DNA of 64,000 nucleotides from Streptomyces neyagawaensis (GTDB taxonomy: Bacteria; Actinomycetota; Actinomycetes; Streptomycetales; Streptomycetaceae): the NCBI RefSeq assembly GCF_023516595.1, contig NZ_JAMGBG010000092.1, positions 1-64,000 of the forward strand, read 5' to 3'. The notes beneath the pieces are model-generated. The model was not told where the DNA came from. It worked only from the letters and a program-made list of their open reading frames with translations, and searched no databases. Positions 53,508 through 63,548 of the stretch are shown in pieces (position 1 is the first letter of the stretch; each line of letters starts with the position of its first letter). The position numbers were made by a program, and so were the translations under genes.

Positions 53508-53541
53508 GAAGGGCGCCCGGTGGGGTCACCGGGCGCCCTTC
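53508..53541. terminator. Strong terminator after serC
   Basis: A perfect stem of at least 14 bp (arm AAGGGCGCCCGGTG) with a 4-nt loop, followed by CG. It lies between serC and the convergent protease gene and can serve both. Confidence 0.9.
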
Positions 53542-53578
53542 GTGTCGTCCTACGGGGTGTTGCCCGTGTCGTGCGGAA

Positions 53579-55192
53579 TCAGCCGCGGAAGCCGAGGATG
53601 CCGTGCAGGGCGGCACCGCCCGTCGCGGTGGACGCGCCCGACTGCGCCGACATCTTCTGCGCGGCCTGCGGCTTCGGGTCCGGCAGCTTCTTGCAGACGG
53701 CGTCGATCTGGCCCTTGCCGTGCGGCACCTTGCCGTTGCTCAGGTAGGTCGCCAGGTACTTGTCGAGGCAGGAGTTGCCGCTCAGCGAGATGCCGTGGTT
53801 GCCACCGCCCTGCTCGACGACCAGGCTGGAGTTCTTGAGCAGCTTGTGGACGGTGAGGCCGCCCTCGTACGGGGTGGCCGCGTCGTCCGTCGCCTGGAAC
53901 AGCAGCACCGGCGGGAGCTTGGAGTTGGCGACGTTCACCGGCTTGAGGGTCTTGGTCGGCCAGAACGCGCACGGCGCGTTGTACCAGGCGTTGCTCCAGG
54001 CCATGAAGGGCGCCTTCTTGTAGACGTCCCAGTTGTCCTTCTGCCACGTGCTCCACTTGCGCGGCCAGGACGCGTCACGGCACTGCACGGCGGTGTAGAT
54101 GCTGTAGCCGTTGTCGCCGGAGGCGTCGACGGCGGCGATGTTCTGGTACGCCTCGACCAGCGGCTCGGCGTTCTTGTCGCCCACGTAGGCGGCGAACGCC
54201 TCGGCGAGCGTGGGCCAGTAGCCGTTGTAGTAGCCGCCGGGGATGAAGATGTCCTCCAGCTCGGAGGCGCCCACCTTCACCTTGCCGCCCACGGGCTTCT
54301 TGGCGAGAGCGGCCCGCATGGCGTACCACTCGGCCTCGATCTTGGCCGGGTCGGTGCCGAGCTTGTAGGTGGCGTTGTTCTTGGCGATCCACTTCATCAG
54401 CGCCTTGTGGCGCTTGTCGAAGGCGTAGTCCTGGTCGAGGTTGTCCTCGTACCAGACGCCCGTCGGGTCGACTATGGAGTCGAGCACCAGGCGGCGCACG
54501 CGGTCCGGGTACTGCTTGGCGTAGACGGCGCCGAGGTACGTGCCGTACGAGTAGCCGAAGTAGTTGATCTTCTTGGCGCCGAGCGCCTTGCGGATCGCGT
54601 CCATGTCCTTCACGGCGTTGGCCGTGTTGATGTGCGGCAGGACGTCCTTGTACTTGGTCGCGCAGGCCGCGGCGAAGGACTTGGCGCGGTCGAGGTTGGC
54701 CTTCTCGAGGGCGGGCGTGCTGGGCACGGAGTCGGGCCGCACCGGGTTGAAGTAGCCCGGCTTGCAGTTCAGGGCGGGCTTGCTGGCCCCCACGCCACGC
54801 GGGTCGAAGCCGATGACGTCGTACTGGGACGCGACGGCCTTGGGCAGGGAGCCGGCGACGAAACCGGCCAGGCCCAGGCCGCTGCCGCCGGGACCGCCGG
54901 GGTTGACCAGCAGCGGGCCCTGGTACTTCTTCGCGGTGTGCGGCACGCGGGACAGAGCCAGCGTGATCTTCTTCCCACCCGGCTTGGCGTAGTCCAGCGG
55001 TACCTTCACCGACGCGCACTGCATCGTCGGGGCGCTGTCCGTGGCGCACTTCTTCCAGGAGACCTTCGCGGCGGCGACCTGCACGGTGTTCACGGAGTGC
55101 GGCGCGCCGGCGTTGGCACTGGCGGGGGCGGCTGCGAGCGTCCCGGCCAGTACGACAGTGGCGCCGCTGAACACGGCTGCGCTTCTCTTCAT
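53579..55192 (-). CDS. Secreted tripeptidyl-aminopeptidase-type hydrolase (Tap/SlpD family)
   Basis: A 537-residue exported serine hydrolase. A signal peptide covers about residues 1-27 (MKRSAAVFSGATVVLAG, then APASANAGA). The alpha/beta-hydrolase core has the oxyanion loop VNPGGPGGSGLGL, nucleophile Ser215 in YFGYSYGTYLG, Asp in LFQATDDAATP and His in QGGGNHGISLSG. This is the Streptomyces tripeptidyl aminopeptidase Tap / mycelium-associated SlpD/SlpE family, removing N-terminal tripeptides from secreted proteins. The C-terminus has six Cys residues probably disulfide-bonded. The ATG at 55192 follows GAGAG. It is divergent from the dead PBP lipoprotein, with repeats in the shared upstream region. 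Confidence 0.9.
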   Translation of the reverse strand: MKRSAAVFSGATVVLAGTLAAAPASANAGAPHSVNTVQVAAAKVSWKKCATDSAPTMQCASVKVPLDYAKPGGKKITLALSRVPHTAKKYQGPLLVNPGGPGGSGLGLAGFVAGSLPKAVASQYDVIGFDPRGVGASKPALNCKPGYFNPVRPDSVPSTPALEKANLDRAKSFAAACATKYKDVLPHINTANAVKDMDAIRKALGAKKINYFGYSYGTYLGAVYAKQYPDRVRRLVLDSIVDPTGVWYEDNLDQDYAFDKRHKALMKWIAKNNATYKLGTDPAKIEAEWYAMRAALAKKPVGGKVKVGASELEDIFIPGGYYNGYWPTLAEAFAAYVGDKNAEPLVEAYQNIAAVDASGDNGYSIYTAVQCRDASWPRKWSTWQKDNWDVYKKAPFMAWSNAWYNAPCAFWPTKTLKPVNVANSKLPPVLLFQATDDAATPYEGGLTVHKLLKNSSLVVEQGGGNHGISLSGNSCLDKYLATYLSNGKVPHGKGQIDAVCKKLPDPKPQAAQKMSAQSGASTATGGAALHGILGFRG

Positions 55193-55307
55193 GGAGTTCT
55201 CTCTGAACAGTGAGGGGGGTTCCAGGTCCGCGAGGTTCGCGGCCCGTGCCGCATGGTTCCTGAAGATCACGCCGCGCATAAACAGTTTCGACCAAGACTT
55301 GACTGAA

Positions 55308-55359
55308 TTGAGTCATTGGAATTACTCAAATTGCCCACAGACAACGCCAGTTGCCCACA
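55308..55359. promoter_or_regulatory. Repeats in the divergent protease/PBP control region
   Basis: An inverted repeat TTGAGT-N10-ACTCAA (55308-55329) is followed by the direct repeat TTGCCCACA at 55331-55339 and 55351-55359, spaced exactly 20 bp. The region is unusually AT-rich. They are likely binding sites for regulators of the flanking genes. Confidence 0.5.
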
Positions 55360-55413
55360 ACCGGGACAACCGTCCACCGCCCCCGTCGCTCCGGAACTCT
55401 CTACGCTGTACTC

Positions 55414-56844
55414 ATGCACTCGACGATCAGGGGGGCGCTCGGCGTCTCGAGTGCTCTCGTCGCGCTGGCCGTTCTGTCGGCCGGCTGCGACCAGGGCGGC
55501 TCACCGACCGGCTCCGCCGACAAACCGGCCACGGGGGACGGCACTCGGCGCACGGACAGGACGCCGCCGCACCCCGGCCTCGGCGACATCCTCGTCGGGG
55601 ACGAACCCGTCACGGGTTCACGGAGGACGGGCGAGGACAAGGCGCCCTTCGAACGCACCTACACCGACGGGCCCCTCTACGCGGCGGTCACCGGATACCG
55701 GTCGACGGCCTTCGGCAACGCGGGCCTGGAATCCGTGTACGGCGACATCCTGGCCGCGGACGCGTCCGGGAACGCCTCGGGCGACGTCATGACGACGATC
55801 GACCCGAAGGCCCAGAAGGCCGCGTTCGAGGCGCTGGGCGACCGGCGGGGCGCCGCGGTGGCCCTGGACGCCGAGTCGGGGGCGCTGCTCGCGGTGGTCA
55901 GTACGCCCTCGTACGACCCCACGACGTTCAGCGGTCACGGCCGGGCGGACGCCAAGGCGTGGAAGGCGCTCACCGCCGACCGGCGCTCGCCCCTGCTCAA
56001 CCGGGCGCTGCGCGAGGTCGGCGCGCCGGGCGGGACCTTCAACGTCGTGGTCGCCGCTGCCGCGTTGGAGAAGGGGCTGTACGCGTCGGTGGACGAGCGC
56101 ACCGACAGCCCTCTCACCTATGTGCTGCCCCAGTCGACGACCAGCGTGACCGGCGCGTCCTCCGGGTGCGAGGACGCCCCGATCGCGCGGGCACTGAGCC
56201 TCTCCTGCGACAACGTCTTCGCCAAGATGGCGTCCGACCTCGGTGCGGACGAACTGCGCTCGGTGGCCGAGAGGTTCGGGTTCGACGACGACACGCTGAC
56301 CGTGCCCGTGCGGGTCGCCGAGAGCGTCTATCCCCGGGCGGGCGTGTCGCGTCCCGCGACGGCGCTCACGGGCATCGGCGCCGGGGACCTCCGGGCGACC
56401 CCGCTGGCGATGGCCCGCGTCGCCGCGGCGGTCGCGAGCGGCGGACGGCTGGTGGCTCCTACGCTGGTGGAGCGGGTGACGAAGGCCGACGGCGGCACCG
56501 TACGGTCCAAGGCGAAGGGCCGGACGGGCCGGGCCGTCTCCGCCCGCACCGCCGACGCGCTGAGGGACGCGCTCGGGGCCACCGCGGGCGAGGTGCTGTC
56601 CAGCGGCGGGGACAAGGCCGGGTCCGGGACGGGCGCGAAGGCGGCGTGGGTCTCGGACGGCCGGGACGGTACGGGCAGCGCGTGGTTCATCGCGTACACG
56701 GACGGCGCGAAGGGCCACCCGGTCGCCGTCGCCGTCCGCGTCGAGGACCAGCCGTCCGGGGCGGACCCCCGCAAGGCCGCCGAGCCGGCCGTCACCGTCG
56801 GCGAGAGCCTGCTCGCCGGCCTTTCGTCAACCACCCGGCGCTGA
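55414..56844 (+). CDS. Lipoprotein PBP/transpeptidase homologue with destroyed active site
   Basis: A 476-residue lipoprotein: signal peptide with lipobox LSAGC (Cys25). The body follows class-B penicillin-binding proteins of the PbpA/FtsI type (VMTTIDPKAQKAAFEALGDR, AVALDAESGALLAVVSTPSYDP, NRALREVGAPGGTFNVVVAA). The SxxK motif reads GTFN (Gly207 to Asn210 in place of Ser...Lys); the expected region elsewhere is GSTFK. The SxN motif (SLSCDN) is unclear and KTG is replaced by SGTGAK. All three catalytic positions are altered, so it cannot acylate penicillin and is a pseudo-transpeptidase. It may bind peptidoglycan or a partner as a structural protein. A -10-like TACGCT (55402-55407) 6 nt before the ATG suggests a leaderless message. 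Confidence 0.8.
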   Translation: MHSTIRGALGVSSALVALAVLSAGCDQGGSPTGSADKPATGDGTRRTDRTPPHPGLGDILVGDEPVTGSRRTGEDKAPFERTYTDGPLYAAVTGYRSTAFGNAGLESVYGDILAADASGNASGDVMTTIDPKAQKAAFEALGDRRGAAVALDAESGALLAVVSTPSYDPTTFSGHGRADAKAWKALTADRRSPLLNRALREVGAPGGTFNVVVAAAALEKGLYASVDERTDSPLTYVLPQSTTSVTGASSGCEDAPIARALSLSCDNVFAKMASDLGADELRSVAERFGFDDDTLTVPVRVAESVYPRAGVSRPATALTGIGAGDLRATPLAMARVAAAVASGGRLVAPTLVERVTKADGGTVRSKAKGRTGRAVSARTADALRDALGATAGEVLSSGGDKAGSGTGAKAAWVSDGRDGTGSAWFIAYTDGAKGHPVAVAVRVEDQPSGADPRKAAEPAVTVGESLLAGLSSTTRR

Positions 56845-56893
56845 AGGGCCGGGTTTGCGCGGGAGACGACACCCGGCCGCTCCGCGGCCGGGT
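56833..56893. terminator. Double hairpin terminator after the PBP-like gene
   Basis: ACCCGGC/GCCGGGT (56833-56854, followed by TTG) and the perfect 10-bp stem ACCCGGCCGC/GCGGCCGGGT (56871-56893). The first covers the stop codon. Confidence 0.7.
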
Positions 56894-56933
56894 ACGGGCA
56901 GCGATACCGCGGCGCTGCGCGCCACGAGCACGA

Positions 56934-56985
56934 GGATGTGCTTCCTCCCAGGGCTGAAACCCTGGGATTCCTCGCGAGAACAGGC
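56934..56985 (-). mobile_element. Relic of an IS200/IS605-type element end
   Basis: Minus strand: GGAATCCCAGGGTTTCAGCC, then CTGGGAGGAAGCACATCC. A hairpin with stem TCCCAGGG/CCCTGGGA (56946-56967) has a loop containing TTCAG. This GAATCCC-stem-loop-GGGAGGA architecture is what I recognise at the right ends of actinobacterial IS605-family (tnpB) elements, where it also forms the 3' part of the guide RNA. No tnpB or tnpA is adjacent, so only the end is left. Confidence 0.5.
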
Positions 56986-57005
56986 TGATCGGGTATCACG
57001 TCGAC

Positions 57006-57033
57006 GGGGCGCCCGGCGGTCACCGGGCGCCCC
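57006..57033. terminator. Terminator of the cellulase gene
   Basis: A perfect 11-bp stem (arm GGGGCGCCCGG) with 6-nt loop, 7 bp beyond the stop of the leftward cellulase gene. Confidence 0.85.
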
Positions 57034-57039
57034 TCGGGT

Positions 57040-58632
<1,593 letters not shown>

Positions 58633-58740
58633 TCACCCGCACCCCCCATGGAAGACAGGTCACATGGACACGTCAAGGCGTCCGACGCCTCATTGTGCGC
58701 CGGACGCCTCTCGGTGCGGCCCGGAAGCCCCGGGCCGGGG

Positions 58741-59643
58741 TCAGCGGCTCAGCCTCCGGAACCTGCGCACCGCCAGCGGCAGGAAGACCAGCGTGAGCAC
58801 CACCGGCCACACGCCCGCCATCAGCAGCGCGTGCCGCTCGATCCAGGAGTCACCGGCGACCGGCGTGCCGAACAGCTCGCGGGTGGCGGCGGCCGTGGAG
58901 GAGAGCGGGTTCCAGGCGGCGACCCAGCCGAGCCAGTCGGGCATGAGCTGGGGGGCCACATAGATGCTGGAGATCATGGTCAGCGGGAAGGCGACCACGA
59001 AGAGTCCGCCCGCCGCCTCCGGGTTGGGCACCAGGAGGCCGAGCCAGACCCCGATCCAGATCAGCGCGAACCGCAGCCACAGCAGCAGCCCGAACGCGGC
59101 CAGGAAGCCGGGGCCGGCGTCGGGACGCCAGCCCATCACGAGGGCCGTCAGCATCATGATGGCCAACTCCGCGCAGGCGACCAGCAGATCGGTCACCCCG
59201 CGCCCGGCGACCACCGCCGACGGCGCCATCGGCATGGAGCGGAAGCGGTCGATGACGCCCTTGGTGGAGTCGTGGACGACGAGGGTCGCGGTGTTGATGA
59301 ACCCGAAGGCCATCGTCATCGCGAACATGCCCGGCATCAGGAAGTCCCGGTAGTCACCACCGCCGGGCACCTGCATGGCGCTGCCGAAGACATGCCCGTA
59401 GAGGAGGACGGACAGGATCGGGAAGCCCAGCTGCCAGGCGATGTTGACCGGCTGGCGCCGGTAGTGGGTGAGTCCGCGCCGGACGATGTTCCCGACATCG
59501 GCGAGCAGCCAGTACGTACGGCTTCGGACGGGGAGGTCGGTGAGGTCGAGGGGGCCGGAGCCGGAGCGGGCGTCGCTGCCAGTGCCGGTTGCGGTGCTCG
59601 GGCGGGCCTCAGGGCTGACATCAGGGCGGACGCGGGTGCTCAT
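58741..59643 (-). CDS. ABC-2 type exporter permease (DrrB-like)
   Basis: A 300-residue membrane permease of the daunorubicin-resistance type. About six hydrophobic helices lie between residues 62 and 290 ([76 protein letters not shown]), with the conserved element [17 protein letters not shown] and [16 protein letters not shown]. The first 30 residues are hydrophilic and Ser/Thr-rich. The ATG overlaps the ATPase stop by 4 bp. Together they export hydrophobic compounds; the compound is unknown. Confidence 0.9.
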   Translation of the reverse strand: MSTRVRPDVSPEARPSTATGTGSDARSGSGPLDLTDLPVRSRTYWLLADVGNIVRRGLTHYRRQPVNIAWQLGFPILSVLLYGHVFGSAMQVPGGGDYRDFLMPGMFAMTMAFGFINTATLVVHDSTKGVIDRFRSMPMAPSAVVAGRGVTDLLVACAELAIMMLTALVMGWRPDAGPGFLAAFGLLLWLRFALIWIGVWLGLLVPNPEAAGGLFVVAFPLTMISSIYVAPQLMPDWLGWVAAWNPLSSTAAATRELFGTPVAGDSWIERHALLMAGVWPVVLTLVFLPLAVRRFRRLSR

Positions 59644-60656
59644 GCGGCGGCCTCCTTCGGCTGCGACGCGGACGTCGAGGTGTCCCGCACCCCGGGCGGT
59701 TCGGTGCGGTGTCCGGTCAGCCGCAGGAACACGTCGTCCAGGCTCGGCCGGCGCAGACCGATGTCCTCGACGGCGACGCCCTCGTCCTGGAGCGTGCGGG
59801 CCACCTCCGTCAGGGCGTTCACCCGGTCGGTCACCGGCGCGTGCACACGCAGTCCCGCCTCGTCCGCCTCCGGTTCGCCGTCGGCGACACGGGCGATGAC
59901 TTCCACGGCGCGCGGGATGTCGGCGCGGTCGGCCACCACGACCTCGACCCGGTCGCCGCCCACGGTGTTCTTCAGCCCGTCGGGGGTGTCGTCCGCGATG
60001 GCCCGGCCCTGGTCGATGACAGTGATACGGGAGGCCAGTCTGTCGGCCTCCTCCAGGTACTGCGTGGTCAGCAGGACGGTCGTGCCGCCCGTGACCAGCG
60101 CCCGCACCGAGTCCCAGACCTCGCCCCGGCTGCGCGGGTCGAGGCCGGTGGTCGGCTCGTCCAGGAAGAGGACGGCCGGGGCGAGGATCATCGAGGCGGC
60201 GAGGTCCAGTCGGCGCCGCATACCGCCGCTGTACGTGCCGACGCCCTTGTCGGCGGCGTCGGTGAGGTCGAACCGGTCGAGCAGTTCGGTGGCGCGCAGC
60301 CTTGCCCGCCGGCCGCCGAGATGAAAGAGCCGGCCGAACATCTCCAGGTTCTGCCGGCCCGTCAGCACCTCGTCCACGGCCGCGTACTGGCCGGTGAGGC
60401 CGATCCTCGCCCGGACCTCGCGGGGCCGCCGGGCCACGTCGAGCCCGGCGACCGTCGCCCGTCCGCCGTCCAGCCGCACGAGGGTGGACAGGATGCGGAC
60501 GGCCGTGGTCTTGCCCGCGCCGTTCGGGCCGAGGAGGCCGTGGACCGTGCCCTCGCGGACGGCCAGGTCGAAGCCGTCGAGCGCGCGCTTCTCGCCGTAC
60601 CGCTTCTCCAGGCCCTCCGCCCGCACCGCGTACCCGTCGCCGTTTCCCTCGCTCAT
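59640..60656 (-). CDS. ABC exporter ATP-binding protein (DrrA-like)
   Basis: A 338-residue ATPase. Walker [17 protein letters not shown]-loop [10 protein letters not shown], signature [15 protein letters not shown], Walker [14 protein letters not shown] and H-loop-like [11 protein letters not shown] are all present, the last with Gln where His is common in other ABC families, as is typical for DrrA. The C-terminal domain [19 protein letters not shown] and the final [15 protein letters not shown] match DrrA. The ATG at 60656 is preceded by GGGGGG. It is controlled by the divergent TetR gene and the palindromes at 60675-60718, and is translationally coupled to the permease. Confidence 0.9.
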   Translation of the reverse strand: MSEGNGDGYAVRAEGLEKRYGEKRALDGFDLAVREGTVHGLLGPNGAGKTTAVRILSTLVRLDGGRATVAGLDVARRPREVRARIGLTGQYAAVDEVLTGRQNLEMFGRLFHLGGRRARLRATELLDRFDLTDAADKGVGTYSGGMRRRLDLAASMILAPAVLFLDEPTTGLDPRSRGEVWDSVRALVTGGTTVLLTTQYLEEADRLASRITVIDQGRAIADDTPDGLKNTVGGDRVEVVVADRADIPRAVEVIARVADGEPEADEAGLRVHAPVTDRVNALTEVARTLQDEGVAVEDIGLRRPSLDDVFLRLTGHRTEPPGVRDTSTSASQPKEAAA

Positions 60657-60674
60657 GGGTCCCCCCTTCGCTAG

Positions 60675-60718
60675 AACTGAGTACACCGTACCCGATTTCG
60701 CGTACGTCGTACTCAGTT
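60675..60718. promoter_or_regulatory. Paired TetR operators in the exporter/regulator gap
   Basis: AACTGAGTAC (60675-60684) and GTACTCAGTT (60709-60718) are perfect inverted arms, and each end contains its own GTAC-N3-GTAC palindrome (ACC and GTC as spacers). The right site covers the -35 region of the TetR gene. This indicates autoregulation and control of the exporter. Confidence 0.7.
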
Positions 60719-60732
60719 TTTTCGGGGGGACT

Positions 60733-60738
60733 TAAACT
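60733..60738 (+). promoter_or_regulatory. -10 box of the exporter regulator (leaderless)
   Basis: TAAACT ends 6 nt before the ATG at 60745; no ribosome site is present. The -35 position lies within the operator. Confidence 0.5.
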
Positions 60739-60744
60739 CGGCAC

Positions 60745-61575
60745 ATGACACGCGGTGAGGGCGGTACGCAGACCAGCGGCAGCGGCGACATCGTCCGTAC
60801 GCTCGAACTGCTGTGGGACACGGGGCGGCGCCCCAGCCGGGGCCCCAAGCCGGGGCTCACCCTGGAGCGGATCGTGGAGGCGGCGGTTCGGGTCGCGGAC
60901 GCGGAGGGCCTGGAGGCCGTGTCGATGCGGCGGGTCGCCACGGAGCTGGGGACCGGCACGATGTCGCTGTACCGCTACGTCCCCGGCAAGGCCGAACTGC
61001 TCGACCTGATGCTGGACCGGGTGCAGCGCCCCTCCGACGATCCGGCCGACCTCGGGGACGGCGGCTGGCGGTCCGCGCTGGAGGCCCTGGGCCGGGCGAC
61101 CCTCACGCTCTACCGCCGCCACCCCTGGCTGCTCCAGGTCAACCAGAGCCGGCCGCTCCTCGGGCCCAGCGCGCTGGACGGCATGGAGAAGGTGCTCTCC
61201 CGGATCAAGTCCATGGGCCTGACCGACCCCGAGCTGGTCTCCGCGATCGTCGCGGTCGACGGCTATGTGGTCGGGGCCGCCCGCACCCAGCTCTACGAGG
61301 CGGAGGCGGAGCGGCGCACAGGGCTCACCGACGCGGAGTTCTGGGCGGCTCAGACTCCCCTGCTGGAGAAGTTCATGGCGTCCGGGCGCTATCCGATGCT
61401 GGCCGGGCTGTCCGAGGACGCGTTCGGCCGGGACTTCGACCACTTCGAGTTCGGACTCCAGCGGATCCTCGACGGCCTGGAGGTCCTGGTGGCCCGACGG
61501 GCCGGGGCCGGGGCCGGAAACAAGGACGGGGACGAGGGCCGGAGCGGCAGCCGGGGCGGCTGCGGGGCCGGCTGA
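60745..61575 (+). CDS. TetR-family repressor of the ABC exporter
   Basis: A 276-residue regulator: the HTH lies at about residues 36-85 ([20 protein letters not shown], then [18 protein letters not shown]) and a TetR_C (VanR/TetR-C type) ligand domain follows ([20 protein letters not shown]). The first 35 residues form a charged arm, and the tail is Gly/Ala/Asp-rich low complexity. It is divergent from drrA-like and probably represses it; a xenobiotic or product binding to the C-domain would lift repression. The operators at 60675-60718 fit this. Confidence 0.85.
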   Translation: MTRGEGGTQTSGSGDIVRTLELLWDTGRRPSRGPKPGLTLERIVEAAVRVADAEGLEAVSMRRVATELGTGTMSLYRYVPGKAELLDLMLDRVQRPSDDPADLGDGGWRSALEALGRATLTLYRRHPWLLQVNQSRPLLGPSALDGMEKVLSRIKSMGLTDPELVSAIVAVDGYVVGAARTQLYEAEAERRTGLTDAEFWAAQTPLLEKFMASGRYPMLAGLSEDAFGRDFDHFEFGLQRILDGLEVLVARRAGAGAGNKDGDEGRSGSRGGCGAG

Positions 61576-61576
61576 G

Positions 61577-62317
61577 TCAGTGCGGGGCCAGGACGCAGAA
61601 CTCGTGGCCCTCCGGGTCGGCGAGGCAGGTCCACGGGACGTCGCCCTGGCCGACGTCGAGGTCGGTGGCGCCGAGGGCCCGCAGCCGGTCGACCTCCGCC
61701 GCCTTGTCGTCACCGGGACAGGGCAGCAGGTCGAGATGGACGCGGTCCGGCACGGTCTTCACGCCGGGCGTGCGCAGGAACTCCAGATACGGGCCGACGC
61801 CCTGGGCGGAGCGCAGCACCGCGTGGTCGTCGGTCACCTCGTGCAGCGGCCAGTCGATCGCCTCACCCCAGAACCGGGCCATGGCCCGCGGGTCCGCGCA
61901 GTCGACCACCACCGCGGCGATCGGCCCGGTGTCCCGGTAGACCTCGCGGGGCTCCAGCACACAGAACTCGTTGCCCTCCGGGTCGGCGAGGACCGTCCAC
62001 GGCACGTCGCCCTGGCCGACGTCGGCGGGGGTCGCGCCCAGCTTCCGCAGCCGCGCGACCAGCTCCGTCTGCTGGGCGGCCGAGTGGGTGGCGATGTCGA
62101 GGTGCACCCGGTTCTTCGTGGGCGTCTTGGGGTCCGGCACGGGGACGACGTCGACCCCGAGGGCGACCGGATGCGGCCAGACGAGCCCGCCGGCGGGGCC
62201 GACGTAGGTGGCGGCACCGGGGCGGTAGGCGGTCCAGCCGAGCGCCTCCGCCCAGAACCGGCCGACCGCCGAGGCGTCGACGGCCTTGACGATCACATGA
62301 ACGGGTCGCAGCGCCAT
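61577..62317 (-). CDS. Two-domain VOC (glyoxalase/bleomycin-resistance) protein
   Basis: A 246-residue protein made of two tandem VOC (glyoxalase-like) halves, each ending in a similar block: [20 protein letters not shown] in the first and [20 protein letters not shown] in the second. Actinobacterial proteins of this type bind or transform small molecules; no specific activity can be assigned. The [13 protein letters not shown] start at ATG 62317 follows a TAGGAT -10 box at 7 nt, so the message is probably leaderless. It ends 1 bp after the TetR gene's stop (convergent). Confidence 0.85.
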   Translation of the reverse strand: MALRPVHVIVKAVDASAVGRFWAEALGWTAYRPGAATYVGPAGGLVWPHPVALGVDVVPVPDPKTPTKNRVHLDIATHSAAQQTELVARLRKLGATPADVGQGDVPWTVLADPEGNEFCVLEPREVYRDTGPIAAVVVDCADPRAMARFWGEAIDWPLHEVTDDHAVLRSAQGVGPYLEFLRTPGVKTVPDRVHLDLLPCPGDDKAAEVDRLRALGATDLDVGQGDVPWTCLADPEGHEFCVLAPH

Positions 62318-62323
62318 GCCGCC

Positions 62324-62329
62324 GATCCT
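62324..62329 (-). promoter_or_regulatory. -10 box of the VOC gene (leaderless)
   Basis: On the minus strand TAGGAT ends 6 nt before the ATG at 62317. No Shine-Dalgarno follows it. Confidence 0.45.
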
Positions 62330-62387
62330 ATGCAGCGCCGCACGGCCCGCCGGGCGACCGGCTGACGGGGCGTCGGAGAACGCCCCG

Positions 62388-63404
62388 TCAGGACGGGCGG
62401 CGCAGGACGCGCTTGAAGCCCCAGATGACGACGACGGCGCCGAGCACGGCGATCGCGCCGACCTTGAACCCCGAGCCGGTGCCGTCGGCGTCCTGCCCGG
62501 CGGCCGAGCCGTCGGAGGAGGACGAGCCGGAACCGCCGTTCCCGGAGCCGCCCTTGCCGGAGCCGCCGCCGGGGACGTCGCGGGCGAGGACCGTGCTGGC
62601 GGCGCCCTCACTGCCGTACATGATCTTCGTGCCGTCGGTGGTGTACGTGAGGGACTCGCCCTGCCGTTGCAGGGGCACGCTCAGCCGGTCGGCCTTCTCG
62701 ATCTTCCCGCCCTTCCAGTCGTAGAGGATCGCGCCGAAGTACGAGCGCAGGGCGAGGTGCTTGCCGTTTGGTGAGAACGCCCCGTCGGTGACCTCCAGAT
62801 CGGGTACGGAGGCGACCTTCTTGAAGATGTTCGTGCCGGACGCGGCGAGTTCGGCCGGGCCCTCGTACAGCGAGCCCCCCGCCTCGTTCTTGTCGGCGAT
62901 GTAGACGCGCCCGGTCTTCGGGTGCACCATCAGCGCCTCGGCGTCCCGCGCCCCGTCCTCGTACTTCACGACGTACTGCGTGGCCCTGACCGTCTGGTCC
63001 TTGAGCTGCTTGGGCTCCGGCAGCTCGTAGATCCACACGTACTGCCAGGTCCCGCCGAGGTTGTCGCCGATGTCGCCGACGTAGAGGTGGTTGTCCGGGC
63101 CGATGGAGATCGCCTCGACGTCCCGCGGTGTGCCGACACCCGTCAGCGTCACCGTGGCGACCGTCTTCCCGGTCCCGCTGTCCACGGCGTACAGGAACGC
63201 GCCGTCGTCGCTGTCGTTGTGCGTCCAGTACACGCCGGGGTGCTGGCGCGAGGCCGCGAGACCGCTGGACTCGGTGATCCTCGGGTCCTTCACCGTGAAG
63301 TCGCCGTCGTCGGCGGCCGCGGGCACGGCCGGTACGGCGGCGAGCAGAGCGCCGGCGAGCACGGCGAGACCGGCGAGGAAGGGACGGCGGGATGGTCGGC
63401 GCAT
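62388..63404 (-). CDS. Surface-anchored beta-propeller protein
   Basis: A 338-residue exported protein. The signal peptide covers about residues 1-31 (MRRPSRRPFLAGLAVLAG ... AAADD). A propeller-like body has repeating blades such as GVYWTHNDSDDGAFLYAVDS and HLYVGDIGDNLGG; the first is a typical Asp-rich loop. A Gly/Ser linker (about 285-312) leads to a C-terminal membrane helix KVGAIAVLGAVVVIWGFK with a basic end, so the protein stays on the cell surface without an LPxTG motif. Function is unknown; similar proteins are labelled WD40- or esterase-like. The ATG at 63404 has GGGAGG only a few bases upstream. It is divergent from the SGNH gene. Confidence 0.75.
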   Translation of the reverse strand: MRRPSRRPFLAGLAVLAGALLAAVPAVPAAADDGDFTVKDPRITESSGLAASRQHPGVYWTHNDSDDGAFLYAVDSGTGKTVATVTLTGVGTPRDVEAISIGPDNHLYVGDIGDNLGGTWQYVWIYELPEPKQLKDQTVRATQYVVKYEDGARDAEALMVHPKTGRVYIADKNEAGGSLYEGPAELAASGTNIFKKVASVPDLEVTDGAFSPNGKHLALRSYFGAILYDWKGGKIEKADRLSVPLQRQGESLTYTTDGTKIMYGSEGAASTVLARDVPGGGSGKGGSGNGGSGSSSSDGSAAGQDADGTGSGFKVGAIAVLGAVVVIWGFKRVLRRPS

Positions 63405-63548
63405 GCCTCCCACCCTGCCATGCCGCCGCGCGGGGCGGGGGTGGGAGAGCTTCGCGGGGACCGTGGTCCCGCACCACGTGGTGATGCTCACAGGGGTGTG
63501 TGACCCAGTCCCTCCTACCGATGGGTAGCGATCGTTCATGATGAGCCC

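Noticed and set aside
58741-62317. Antibiotic biosynthesis cluster around the DrrAB-like exporter
   Set aside because: Only exporter, regulator and a VOC protein are present; no biosynthetic enzymes.
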